Origin: Coenobita brevimanus
Taxonomy: Eukaryota > Arthropoda > Malacostraca > Decapoda > Coenobitidae
Direction of reading: 5' to 3'
Length of the DNA stretch: 64,000 bases
Assembly: GCA_032717465.1 (NCBI GenBank)
Contig: CM064732.1
Location: forward strand, 36,527,822-36,591,821
The translations under genes and the position numbers were made by a program. The notes beneath the pieces are model-generated. The model saw only the letters and a list, made by a program, of their open reading frames with translations, had not been told where the DNA came from and ran no database searches. This document shows positions 1 to 12,289 of the stretch, in pieces; positions within the stretch are counted from its first letter, which is position 1; each line of letters starts with the position of its first letter.

Positions 1-990
1 AAAACCAGCCTGTTCATCCCTCAGAATACCCTTAACCACCGGCTCCAACCTATTTAACAACACTCTACTGAAAACTTTCAAAGCTATCGGTGACAAAGAG
101 ATTCCCCTCCAATTACCACATTCACTCAGGTCTCCCTTCTTCGGAACTTTAACAATTACACCATTCTTCCAAACTGATGGTAGTAACCCCGTCACCCATA
201 TCTTATTGAATAGCTTGGTCAAGATCATTATTAATCTATCCCCCTCCACTTTAAACATTTCCGGAAACAAACCATCCTCCCCTGGTGCCTTATTATTCTT
301 TAACTGTTTTACTGCTTTCTCCACTTCTGCAAGCCTCAACTCTCCTGTTTCTATATTTAAATCTTCCTGAGCAGACGGTATATCCTCTTCTGGTGGTATT
401 GGTCTATTAAGAACTGTCTCAAAATGCTCTTTCCATCTATTTTTAATATCTCCATTTTTGGTCAATAAATTTCCTTCCCTGTCTCAAACTGGTATTTCCT
501 TGCGTTTACCTGCATTACCACTCAGTTCTCTAAACGATTCATATGCTATTCTTTGACTCTGTCCATCATTTTTCTTTATTAAGATTTCAGTCTCTGCAAC
601 CTTTTCATCCACACATCTTCTTTTATCTCTCCTAGCTAACCTTCTTACTTCTGAATTCAAACTCCAGTACGCAGCTCTTGCTAATTCAATCTCTCGTTCA
701 TCAACGCATTGCATCTCACTCCTCAATTTAGCCTCACCTCTCTTTTTTATCATATCCCACGTTTCCTCTGATATCCATTTCTTTCTCCTGAATCTATGTC
801 TCCTTCCAATCGTACATTCAGCAGTCTCATGCAAAACATTGTTCACATCCTCCCACATCTCATCTACACTTCTCTCCCCCTCTTCCAACGTTTCCAACAC
901 CAAAAACCTATTTCTGCATTCTAATCTGAATTCCTCCTTTTCTTCACCTTCCCTTCTAAGCTTAACAATATATCTAACAACACTGTTCAC
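1..990 (-). mobile_element. LINE fragment: endonuclease-RT linker and start of RT domain
   Basis: On the minus strand one reading frame runs from 990 to the window edge, broken only by a TGA at 484-486. The first part (168 codons) is the charged linker found between endonuclease and reverse transcriptase in RTE-like LINEs, with WISEETWDMI and a basic RRLARRDKRR stretch. The same frame continues past the stop with NRWKEHFETVL, then the RT finger region: KNNKAPGEDGLFPEMFK, VPKKGDLSECGNWRGISL and RDEQAGF at the edge. The endonuclease domain is missing, so the copy is 5'-truncated near 1000, and its 3' part lies outside the window. The stop replaces the expected Arg before DREGNL and is one C-to-T change from CGA. 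It is a recent but inactive copy. Clade assignment (RTE-like) is from memory of conserved motifs. Confidence 0.9.
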
Positions 991-1217
991 TCATACTTAA
1001 TCAGTTAACTGTATAAAGGTTGTCTTAACTAAATAAAATCGACTGACAGTACTAAGGATAAAATTCCTATGTTCGGTGATGGTAGTGAAGGATAACTCAA
1101 CTAGAAAATGTGTATGGGTGGCGGTAAACAACTTATAACTGCCGTAATCCTTTTTGTTATTCAACTGAATACAGTTATGTTATCGTAGAAATGTATATAT
1201 ACTCGTATTTTCCGGGG

Positions 1218-1585
1218 CAATTGTGTTACCAGTGATTTCGTGAAATCCCTAGTTAATTCGTGAAATGAGTATAAATTGAGATGGGTTGATTTAGGTTTAG
1301 GCTGCGGTTAGGTTAGGCTGGTATAATCAAGGTTAAGTTTAGGCTAGGTTACTTAGGCTAGGTTTGGTTAGGTTAATATGGATGAACGCTTAACATAACT
1401 TAGCAATCATCTAAATTATCCTAATCTAAGCTAACCTATCCCAGCTAACATGGCCTATCCTAAATTAGACTTAATCTAGATTATCCCAGTCTAACCTAAC
1501 TGTAGCCTAAGTTAACCATCCTAATTAAACTCATTTCAAGACTTCACTAGGGATTTCATGAAATCACTGGTTACACAAATTCCTG

Positions 1586-1587
<2 letters not shown>
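1218..1587. mobile_element. Fold-back (inverted-repeat) element with TTAGG-like arms
   Basis: Two arms of roughly 170-180 bp face each other. The left arm opens with ttaccagtgatttcgtgaaa and the reverse complement of the right end reads gtaaccagtgatttcatgaa. Both then continue with atccctag and, further in, with rows of ttaggtt/ttaggct. There is no coding capacity. It is best read as a MITE or fold-back transposon. The superfamily is unknown, and a target duplication cannot be defined because the right end abuts (TA)n. Confidence 0.75.

Positions 1588-1672
<85 letters not shown>
1587..1672. repeat. (TA)n microsatellite
   Basis: About 43 uninterrupted TA units directly at the outer end of the fold-back element. 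Confidence 0.99.
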
Positions 1673-2411
<739 letters not shown>

Positions 2412-2649
2412 ATGATTCTCGCGCAAGGGAAAAGGGCAAACTCCCGAAAATGATAGAACCCTGCCTTACAGGACTGATAAATAAATATATGATTAAGATA
2501 TAACGGTTTTGTAATTGCTTGAGTATATACCCCTAAATGGCCCTAGCCAACAAAATTGACGTCACGGTCCAGTACACCTATTAACAGGTAAAAACAGACG
2601 ACGAGACTGTGTTGTGTTGATGGATCTGTTTACTTTGTGATGACCCTAA

Positions 2650-2690
<41 letters not shown>

Positions 2691-3544
2691 TATCTGTGTC
2701 AGTATGTGCGCGTGTGTATGTAATTATCAGTGTACTGTACGTGTGTGCCAGACTAAGCGTTGGTGATGTAGGTATGTTTGCATGTCCAGGCGTATGTGTG
2801 TATGTTCTGAATCACATGTTATTATCACCCACACCTTTTCCTTCTCTTTCCATGTGCGTGTTATTGTCTTTGGTGTTTCATCGTACCACAAACTCTGGCC
2901 AGAATCCTCCCAAACCCAACCCACTATTACTCACAGTTAGGGGCGTCATTTCAATTTTCCTTGGGGGGGGGGGCGTAAGTTATTTAGGAGGCCCCCCTAC
3001 TCCCATCTCCCCACATGAGTGGGGTGGCGAACGAGCATTTTTGAAGTCACATGCAAAGCTGTATTTAGAGAATTAAAGCAGTAAACAAATATATATACTG
3101 TATAAAATTATTTGTAAAATCAATTACTTCCTGTAAGACACACTAATGGATATTCTAGCACCGGCAGTATTTCTATGTAAAGTTGAATATGTAATTTAAA
3201 GTGCATGGTAAGGTACATATCACTGCATTATATGCTAATGACCTTGGATAATAGACCAAATAGCAGTTAAAATATTTGTACTGGTAAAAGCTTAAACTGA
3301 CTTTATTCTTACAGCGTAATGAAATGATAATTAATATAAAACTGAAAATGAAAAGATATAAACTTGCAATTGAATTAAAAATGGAAAGCTTTTAACTTAC
3401 TAGCCCCAAAAATAAGTAATGTGAAAAAGTAAGCTCTACAATAAGAGGTGGGAGAAATAAAATGATGTTTTTTTAAATTTGGAAGAGGCTCACGTAAGAA
3501 GAATATATTCATTAAGAATTCATTAGAGGATATTGAAAATTAAA

Positions 3545-4435
3545 CTACGTATCGTTCTTGCATTGAAAAATGAATAAACTACTGCAGCAGTGGATATCTC
3601 CGTGATCTCTGCTTTGCAAAGTTATCAACCAGGTGTTAAAGTTAAGATTTTTAACAAGTTCCTTTTCTGAGGCCATAAGTAGCAAGTCACTTAAGCGATC
3701 ATTTCTCGTTGAGATTCTTAGATATGTCTTGACTAAGCTAAGTATTGAAAAAAGTCGTTCATTGCCTGCAGTAGTTAATGGAAAGATGAGAAGAATTTTG
3801 ATAATTTTCACTGTTTCTGAATACGCACAATCTAATTGTTTGAGTTCATATAATTAAAACAGATTCTTTGGCTACTCACTCTTACTGAGAAAATGTCTTT
3901 TGCAACAGATATTTGGGAAACTAGAAGAATTTCATCTATGTATATATCTATGTAAGACTGTACTATAATAGAAAACTTCTCATATTCTATAACGTCTCTG
4001 GAACTGCAATCAAGTGCATTTTTTGCTTCTATTAGGGGCATGTTTTGTGTGAAGCGAATATCAAGCTCTGGGAGAAATCTATCAAAATAGGTTCTTTTGA
4101 TTTCAGTCTTTGGAGCAATACAAGTATTCACCTCATTTCTCCCTAGAGCTGAATCATGCTCTTTAGTCCTGGTGATACCTTCTGAATTCTCTTAGGCTTA
4201 GGTCTGCTCAACTGATTTGAATTTCCAAATTGGTATCTGCCTCATATGTTGAAGCAAACTCTTTATCTTTGTCAAAAATATCAGAGAAAGCCTCGTCCGT
4301 TCTCAAGACCTGCAATTCATTAATAGTTGACTGTATGAGAGAGCAAGCTTCAGATAGTAAGGCTTCCTTTGCTTGAAGCTGATCTGACAAACTATTGGTA
4401 ACTCTAAGGACATGTTCAGTAATATGTAGATCCAT
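3545..4435 (-). pseudogene. hAT transposase C-terminal part (hATC dimerisation region)
   Basis: At 3545-3811 the frame reads ILLIFPLTTAGNERLFSIL, then RNDRLSDLLLMASEKEL. This is the signature of the hATC domain, in which the conserved Ser of the usual P(x)SSAxxERxFS is replaced by Thr (TTAGNERLFS). Upstream pieces at 3832-4131 and 4208-4435 are helical, charged and broken by stops, as expected for the helical insertion of hAT transposases, but they have no motif I can name. The domain would mediate transposase multimerisation. The copy is inactive. Confidence 0.82.
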
Positions 4436-4730
4436 TACAAACGTGAAAGACTAAATTTTTGTACAGTCCATTTTGCTTCTGCCGCAGCTTCTGAATCAGA
4501 ACCCTCTGAAACTGTATGAAGCACTGATAGCAAACTTCCATAGCGAAGCTTAACCTTTGATACTGACCTATAATAGTAAGATCATCTAGTTAGAGTAGGT
4601 CTTTCTAGTGTCAAAACCTGAAGATCTGCTTTCTGTGCCTGTGTGAAAAGTTGGTTCCCTGTGTTACTGTTTAATAAATGTGTAAAGTGTGTTAATAATC
4701 GAAAAATATGAAGAGAGGCCACTGGTATTC

Positions 4731-5422
4731 TTAATGCAGTCGCCCAGTACTAAATTCAGCCTGTGTGCAGGGCAATGAATGTATACTGCTTGGGAAATTA
4801 TTATCCCGTATTCTTGCTTGAATCCCGCTAGAGTATCCACTCATTACACCAGCACCATCATAACACTGAGCCACACACTTATACCAAATTAAACCAGATT
4901 GTTCTATCTCTTTATATATAAAATCAGCTAAACTTGCAGCATCAACTTTTTCCATGTGATGGGTTCCAGTGGCACGTTCCTTCACTTTACCCTCACTAAA
5001 GTACTGCACAGGATTAGCCATCTGTTCATTTTTTGACAAGTCTTTCCTTTCATCAACCAGAACTGTAAAGTGCTTGGCTTCTTGTGCTGCAGCACAGATT
5101 GTGCCCTTGATGTGTCTTCCAACAACTGATATCAACTCATTCTGGATTTGAGGAGTTGTATAATGACCATATCGTCTATCTAACTTTGTTTTAGAGAGAG
5201 ATTTGATTCAACAATTAGGTGAAAAATTTCTACAAAATTTCCTGAAATTAATGTATCACCACCCTCATCATATCCACGAAAAGACAAACCTGGCCTTCCC
5301 ATTAACGCAGTCACTTTTAAAAGTAATCTACATGTTCCCTGTTGTCTCAGTTTCTTGTTGCCTAGCTGAAGATAGAGAAGATGCTGCACAATGAATGGAC
5401 CCTGACTGAATATCCTTGACAT
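4731..5422 (-). pseudogene. hAT transposase DUF4371/RNase-H-like region
   Basis: Two frames in order. The upstream one (5180-5422) has GRPGLSFRGYDEGGDTLISG and NFVEIFHLI, matching the block LAFRGHDE...GNFLE common to DUF4371 proteins. The downstream one (4731-5135) has FTVLVDERKDLSKNEQMA, where the first catalytic Asp of the RNase-H fold sits, and CVAQCYDGAGVMSGYSSG, where the second usually lies (normally GQGYDGAAVMSG). A stop-bearing gap separates them. This would be the DNA-cleaving core of the transposase. Confidence 0.85.
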
Positions 5423-5479
5423 CAGACCAAGGAATCACACTATTAATGTGTCTTTCACTTGCCTGATGTTGTTGAAAAG

Positions 5480-5632
5480 GGTACTTGTATCTTACCATTT
5501 CCTTGTTCCAACATCAATAAACGGTGTCCTACCTAATCCTTATTCCTTACGAACAGATGCTCCAGCATAGTGTCTATATGGCGAGCAGTATCACGCGTCT
5601 TGTGAGACCGAGTATTCTAACCAAGAATATAT
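5480..5632 (-). pseudogene. TTF-type zinc finger remnant at the N-terminal end of the hAT transposase
   Basis: Reading the minus strand from about 5632 gives WLEYSVSQDA, a stop, then YCSPYRHY and later TPFIDVGTRKW. This fits the zf-TTF layout (WL.YS...D..YC..C..F, then a later F...G...W). The second Cys of the expected CxxC is now Tyr. At least four in-frame stops are present. The finger would bind the transposon ends. Confidence 0.65.
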
Positions 5633-5774
5633 ATCAATATAGGGACTTCTAAATTTCCTATTATTCTGATTGCTTGGTTAGCTTCGCAATTTTGGTTGAC
5701 TGGGTTTATCATAGGGGGACTTAGATATATCAGCTGGTTGTCACTGGAGTTTGTGATGTGGATGGACTGTCTTT

Positions 5775-5822
<48 letters not shown>

Positions 5823-6054
5823 ATGATGATGCCTGTAGAGCTTCAAGTTCTTCAACCAGTAAAGCAACGTCCACTTTGGGAACCACTGATCTAAATGAAC
5901 TCTTAAGACTCCTACCTACAGGTAGATACTTCCTAAGATGAATAAAAGCTAATAATGATAGCCAGAATACAATAAAAAAAAAAGTTAACTGAACAGCTGG
6001 CTAGGAACAGGTTTACAATGACCTCCTTTATTAAACCTAGTAAATTATTGTGAT

Positions 6055-6160
<106 letters not shown>

Positions 6161-6322
6161 GATATAATTCACTTAAAACGTATTGAGGCTAAACACAAAG
6201 TATTTTTAATTTCACGGTGTTAACCTTATATATATTTTTTTCATTAACTCCTTGATTTGGAGGCCCCCTTAGAAAGCTTGGGGGAGGGGGGCGAGCTGCC
6301 CCCCCCCCCAAATGACGCTGGA

Positions 6323-6845
6323 TAAAATGAAGAAAGAAAAAAGAGAAGCAGGAAGATATGCAAAAATGAAAAAAGTAAGACCAAAGAGAAGAAAACAGAA
6401 CAAAAGAAGGAAGAAGAAAAAGGAAAAGCGAGAGAAAAAGCTACGATCAAAAGAACGAAGAAACTGGGAAGAGAGAAAAAACACAAAGGAAGAAAATACA
6501 GTACGTTGAAAAGGAATATATATATATATATATATATGACGAAAGAAGAAAAGGAAAAAAAAGAATTACAATAAATGGAATAAGGAAAAAGGAGAGAAAA
6601 AAAAAGAATAAAGGCATTAAAAAAGAAAAAAAAAAGGAAGAAGAACAAAATGTGAAAATTGATAGACGAAAGACGACAAAATCAGGAAAATAAATAGTAA
6701 GAGAAGGATGGAAACAAGAAATTACAGGGACGAAAGATTGAAGGGTAAAGAGGAAGAAGGATGGCGAAGGAATAAAGGACAGAATACAAGAAAGAAAAAG
6801 TTAAAATGTTAGAAAGAGGAGAGAGAGAGAGAGAGAGAGTGAGAG

Positions 6846-6904
<59 letters not shown>
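6323..6904. repeat. Purine-rich low-complexity DNA ending in (GA)n
   Basis: The plus strand is almost entirely A and G, with runs of gaaaa and aagaa, interrupted by a short (TA)n at 6519-6536. It ends in a (GA)n tract at about 6818-6904 with a few substitutions. Open frames here (Lys/Arg/Glu-rich on plus, Phe/Ser/Leu-rich on minus) are by-products of composition. Confidence 0.9.
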
Positions 6905-6907
<3 letters not shown>

Positions 6908-8094
6908 ACTAATAAGACATTTCATATTTTCCTTAAGATAATATTGCTTAGTAAGTATACTCCCACTGCCGCCATGCTAAGTACTGGAAGTTGCTAAGGG
7001 ATAAGCTCTAATGACAGACATAAAAGTTACATAACTGTGATCCGTTCACGTCTCAGATCCTCCCCGTTCAGGAGCATCTTCTGGGCAGGTATGGTCAGTG
7101 CAAGGCGTGGCACCGCTTGTGACAGGTTGCTTCCCGGAAATCATTGCTAATGCAGTTGCAGGATATAAGCTGCAGTTATAGCTTATACAGTATATATACA
7201 GTGATACTGTATATACATGAACTCACATTAACTTGCAGATATGAATACTAGTGTATAAAAACATGCAGACATTATAAATAGACCAATACGAGTATCCTAC
7301 ACATTCACTTATACATACCGGTACATACAGACGCACATGCACACAGACGCTCGTGCATCACATACCTTCACACATACATAGGTACATACACATACCTTCA
7401 CAGTGAAACACATACTGGTACATTCATGAGCAAATGATTGACAGGATTCCCTGCCAACGATTTTGAATCGTGTATGGCAGATTAAATAGGTTCACAAGCT
7501 CGAATCGTGAGTAAGACAAGGTGGAGGGAGATTTTGGCAATAGAGGCTGTGGCAAGGGTCCGGCTATGGAAAGGCAAAGGTCTTCATAATTTGAAGATTA
7601 CTTAAGGTGACAGACATAATTAAGGTAGTAAGTGTTGGCGAACATTGGCCAGTAACTACAGTATTAGCGTTCAGAGATAACTGTGAAAACACATTAACGC
7701 TTGCACAGACCTTCACGCTCTCCCCTCTGTCCCCCAACACCCACACAAACACACGAATTTGGAGTCGCTCTTTTTTTTTTCATTCATGCATTTGCATAGT
7801 CTGTTAAGCAAGCGGTATAGCCTTTGATAAACGGACTGTGAAACAGCCGAACAGTAAACAGGATGGGATGGTCACCATATAACTGGTGTGTATTTTTTAA
7901 TCAAATATCCGACTGAGGTTTTTAAAACAAGGACGAATTTACGGTTCAGTATAAATATGTTAGTAGAACGTAACGAATGGATACTAAATTTACGGTACGA
8001 AATTAAGGTACGTGAATTCTCTCGGTTCGAATCACGGTAAAGAAATCGTACTCTACTGTACTGACGCACTGGAAGCGGCGAAGGAAAAGTAGAA

Positions 8095-8099
<5 letters not shown>
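6905..8099. other. No recognised feature
   Basis: Mixed sequence with degenerate acatac/catacc repetition at 7290-7430. No gene-like signal seen. Confidence 0.5.
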
Positions 8100-8179
<80 letters not shown>

Positions 8180-9115
8180 GCAGACAGACAGACACAGGGG
8201 AAGAGAGAGAGAAAAAAAAAGTAAAAAAGGGAACTGAGGAAGAAAAGGAGTTAGGGAATAGAGAAGGGATTAAGTGAAGGCAGGCAGAGGCTGGAGAAGG
8301 AGGCAAGTAGAAAAAGTGGTCAGGATGGGAAGGATTAAACGATGAAAAGGAAGTACGTCGAGGGAGAGAGAAATAAGATGAGGGGAGAAACAATGAGGGA
8401 GAGAGGGAAAGGGAAAAAAATGAGGAAAAGTGGAAAGGAATGGGATAACTAAGTTGGGAAGAGATAGTGAAAAAGGGAGAGAGACAAAAGGAGAAAGAAG
8501 AAAAGAGAAAGAGAAAATAAAGGAATAAGGAGAGATGGGCAAAGGGAAGCAGAAAGAGATGGGTTAAAGGGAGACAGTGAGATTTAGGGGAAGGAGGAAA
8601 CAGAGGAAGGCTAGTGGAGAGGTAGAGGGAGACGATAAAGAAAGAAATTAAGATAAGGATGAGTGCGAAAGGAAAGAATAGTACAAAAAAAAAAAAAAAG
8701 CGGGGGGTGGGAGTAAGGGAGGGAGGAAGGACGAGGGAATAAGATCGGCGAAAGAAAGGGAGGGAGAAAATGAAGGTTAGGTGGACATATGAAGAGGAAG
8801 CAGGAAGTAGTAGGAAGAGAGAGAGGGCAAGGTAAGAAGGAGGGGAAGAGGGGAGGGAAGGAGTGAGATGAGAGAAGGAATGAGTGAAATGAAGGGCAAA
8901 GAGAGAGAGAGGGAATCAGAGAGGGAGGGGTTGTGGAAAATTTTTGACGGCATTTGGGAAAAATAATAGAGAATCTTGGTATGTGATGTGGGTGGATGGA
9001 GAGGGAGACGGAAAAAAAAAAAAGCAGGAACAAGGTAGAAACAAGAAAAGACAGTAGAAGATGAGGCTAGAAGTGGCAGAGACAAGGAGATAAGAGCTAG
9101 GTAAGAGAGGGCGTA
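8100..9115. repeat. (GA)n, (CAGA)n and polypurine domain
   Basis: (GA)n from about 8101 to 8160, (CAGA)n to 8193, then almost 900 bases of G and A on the plus strand with few pyrimidines. Frames open on the minus strand are Ser/Phe/Pro/Leu runs without domain structure. Confidence 0.9.
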
Positions 9116-9119
9116 GTGG

Positions 9120-10017
9120 ACAAGGCACATTAAGTCTGCCTCAGAGTGCTTTTCCGCCTCCCTACAAGTTTCACTGTTTCACATGAACTTTACCCAGGCG
9201 TCTTGAATTGATCTTGATTTTGGCTTTCGCTTCCTTCTCTATGTGGGAAAGGACGCAGTTACAGGCCTTTGGCTCTTCTTTTTCCTCCCAAAACAAAAAA
9301 TTTAATCACTTTCTCCCAGAAGTACGATATTTGTAAAAGAGGAGGAACTGTGAAAGTAATGGAAGAGCAACTGAGAACAGATTAATCATTGGTCCCCTCC
9401 CCTCGCCCCGGCAAGAATAAAAGATGAAGATAAAAAGAATGGAAAACGAGTAGAAGCAGAGGAGGAAATCAACTGAACTGACTTGTATGGGTAAAGAAGA
9501 AATGATAATGAAATTTAAGCTGCTTATATTTATTTTTTCATGATGTTAATCATCGTAATATTGTATGTGTTAATCCACTGACTGGTAGGATGATCATAAC
9601 CTATGGTATTAACCTGGCCAGAATACATTGTTGCGCTTGTAGTTATAAGGGATTAATTGAAATCTTTTCTAATTCCCTCGGATCGAGAGCCATTTTTTCT
9701 ATTCAGGCTTTCGCCAGACGAATTTACTTAGCTTTAAAAGGACATCCCACACTTGACAGATTTATTTAGCTTAGGAAGGACATACTACAGCTGACGGATT
9801 TAACCTTTCAATGGATAGAATTATCCTCAGCTACTTAGGTACGTAGTATACCTAACATTAGTGTATCTATTATGGCAAATAAATTAATACACATAGTTTT
9901 AAAACTTTGACTACTTGGATATTTCTCCAGCAAACCAGTTTGGTTTTAGTCGCAGTAAGAGACGTAAGAGCGTCTGTAACAGTGAGGGCGTTTAATTTTA
10001 CAGAGGAAAAACAGATT

Positions 10018-10019
<2 letters not shown>
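9120..10019. other. No gene; satellite-like phrase at 9715-9830
   Basis: Two adjacent related phrases (tttagcttaggaaggacata and a variant about 50 bases upstream) occur here. They resemble phrases at 63340-63500 (cagcttaagggacatac). Otherwise unassigned. Confidence 0.4.

Positions 10020-10067
<48 letters not shown>
10020..10067. repeat. (AT)n microsatellite
   Basis: About 24 uninterrupted AT units. Confidence 0.98.
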
Positions 10068-10070
<3 letters not shown>

Positions 10071-10179
10071 GTGAACCAAAAAACTTTTTGTTATACAACT
10101 TACCCGTACCTTCCATACCCACAGCAAAAAAGTCACTACAATATTAGCATATTTATCGGGGAAGGTAGGTAAACGCTAG

Positions 10180-11307
10180 TGTAAAAAAAAAAAAAAATGG
10201 CGGAAAAGAAGCAATGCGACTGGCACATTAGTGTGGGAGAGGAAGGAAATGAAGGAGGAAAAATTGGCCAGAAAAGACGGAGGGGAGGTAGAGGAAAAGA
10301 AGAGGGGAGGCGGAGAAAAGAGAGAAGCAAATGACGGGTAGGAAATGAAAAGAAAATATGGACGACAAAGGAAAAAAAAGGAGGGACAGAGTGAGGAAAG
10401 AATGATAAAAAGAAAAGGGAGGAGACAGCGAGGAAGAGATAGAAGGCAGAGAGAGTGAAATCAGGGAAAAGAGAGGACAGGGAGAAATTGAGAGAATGGA
10501 AAGCAAATTGGTTCAGAGGAGAGTAGCCGGAGATGAAGGTGAGGAGAAGAGAGAAAATGGAATGTTGCAGGAAAGAAAAGGAAAATGGCTCAATAAGGCA
10601 TCGATGAAGAAAATGAGAGAGGAAATAAGAGGAGAGAGAAATTATGAGAGAGGTGATACAGAGAATGATGGAAGGGAGAAGAACACGAGGGAAAGGAGAG
10701 GAAGAACAGTGATGGAAATAAGGATAGTGAGAGAAATAGAGAATGAAAGGAGAAGAGGAGGGGAAAAGAGAAGGAAACGAAGGAGAGAAGAGGAGAGGAA
10801 ACCAGGAGATGGAAGGAAGGCAGAGAGGGAGAAGGAAAAGGGAGAGTAAGGTGAAAAAAACGACGAAATGGGAAGGAGGGAAAAGAAGGAAAAAAGAACA
10901 ATGAAAGATATGAAAAAAATGGAGGAAGAAATATGGGTTAGTTGAGGAGAGGAACGAGAACGACTGATGAAGCAGGAGTGGGAAGGTAATATTGGTATGG
11001 GGATGAGAAAATATTGATGTGGGAAAGGGAGATGGTTAAAGTGCGAAAGCTGAAGGGAGGAAAGAGGATAAAGTGAAGGAAAACAAAAGTAAGGGAGATG
11101 ACTGGGCAAGGATGGAAGGAAGGGAGGGAGAAGAGTAGGTATGGGAAAGTAAAGAGGAATCCAGAGAGAGTGGACAAGAATATAGGAGACAGACTTGATG
11201 GTACAGACCAGGAGAGAGAGATCAGAGACAGCGTATAAGGATTCACCGGGAGGCAAATGGATACTTCGACAGAGAGACATACAGACAGGGAAGTAGATTA
11301 ACAAGTA

Positions 11308-11383
<76 letters not shown>

Positions 11384-11460
11384 TACGCACGAGTAGAGAG
11401 AGAGAAAGAGAGAGAGAATTTAGATGACACGGGAAGGAGGAACAATGGACCTAAGAAATG
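10180..11460. repeat. Second kilobase-scale polypurine domain with (TA)n
   Basis: The plus strand is G/A-rich throughout. A (TA)n tract lies at 11313-11376 and a GA-rich stretch at 11394-11417. A 353-codon minus-strand frame covers much of this interval but encodes only Ser/Pro/Leu/Phe runs, an RE run and a YI run, so I do not call it a gene. Confidence 0.88.
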
Positions 11461-11538
11461 ATGAATACGAGCAGAATAAGAGAGAGAAAACAGGGAACTA
11501 AGAAACAGGAGTGATATATACAGTATGTTAACTATGTG

Positions 11539-11543
<5 letters not shown>

Positions 11544-11586
<43 letters not shown>
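11544..11586. repeat. (TC)n microsatellite
   Basis: About 21 TC units. It has opposite strand polarity to the GA stretches just upstream. The 500 bases that follow (11590-12100) show nothing recognisable. Confidence 0.97.
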
Positions 11587-11589
<3 letters not shown>

Positions 11590-12101
11590 AGAAACATTAT
11601 AGGTAGTGGAATTAAATGAAATATTAACTTCATTTTTAATACGGGTTGTCCTGATATGGACACAATCGACTGAATATGACACGTATAAAAACTCTCGGCT
11701 CACACACTCTCACCTGTCTCATTATTTTCACCAACCCCATGACTACACTTGCCCCATCTTCTCAGTTCATCCACCACACATCATTATAACAGCTTTCAGA
11801 TTCACTCCAACACCCACCTGATATTCACGGTTCAGAAAACATAATTCCATCATTAATATCTGCACATTCACTCTTTGTCTTTGTTACCTTTTTCACTGCT
11901 CTGAGCACACTTAATCTTACTCTTTACTCTATTCGTCGTTCTGACACATTAAGCAAGGTTGGATGTAGTTCAGATACCGTAGTTCATAACAAAAAACAGA
12001 GATGACATACAGAATTCACGAATTTTATCAGGCTGACTCAAGTATCAGTATCTACATCTATATCTGTCTATCTGTCCTTGTATACATCTGTTATGTATAT
12101 A

Positions 12102-12276
12102 TCATCATCATGATCATCATCAGCAGCAGCAGCCACTGCAAGTCCACTACTGAACAAAGGCCATCTCCAACCTTCTCCACGAAGTCCTTGACTGAGCCCT
12201 TCTCTGCCATGTTTTCCTTGCAAACTTATCTATTTCTTCTCCTCAACTCCTGTCTGGCCTTTTTCTGCTACACTTG
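12102..12276 (-). mobile_element. RTE-like LINE, short 3'-end copy
   Basis: The minus strand carries the same sequence as the 3' ends at 13250-13390 (plus) and 41330-41480 (minus). Shared phrases include ctggcagagattggctcagt-like text and aggccagacaggagt-like text. Its 3' tail is a mixed GCT/GAT run (12111-12135 on plus as atcatcatcatgatcatcat). Only about 175 bp remain, so it is a strongly 5'-truncated insertion lying tail-outward next to the plus-strand copy. Confidence 0.8.
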
Positions 12277-12289
12277 AACATACAGGATT

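Noticed and set aside
1218..1587. Interstitial telomere array
   Set aside because: TTAGG-like units are degenerate, occur on both strands as arms of a fold-back element, and keep no strict 5-bp period.
2696..3076. 126-codon plus-strand frame with hydrophobic start
   Set aside because: Starts in TG-rich DNA and runs across the hAT left terminus. No conserved feature.
6244..6648. 134-codon Phe-rich minus-strand frame
   Set aside because: Antisense of gaaa-rich low-complexity DNA.
10642..11703. 353-codon minus-strand open frame
   Set aside because: Made of Ser/Pro/Leu/Phe runs over polypurine DNA, an RE run over (TC)n and a YI run over (TA)n. No domain and no conserved motif.
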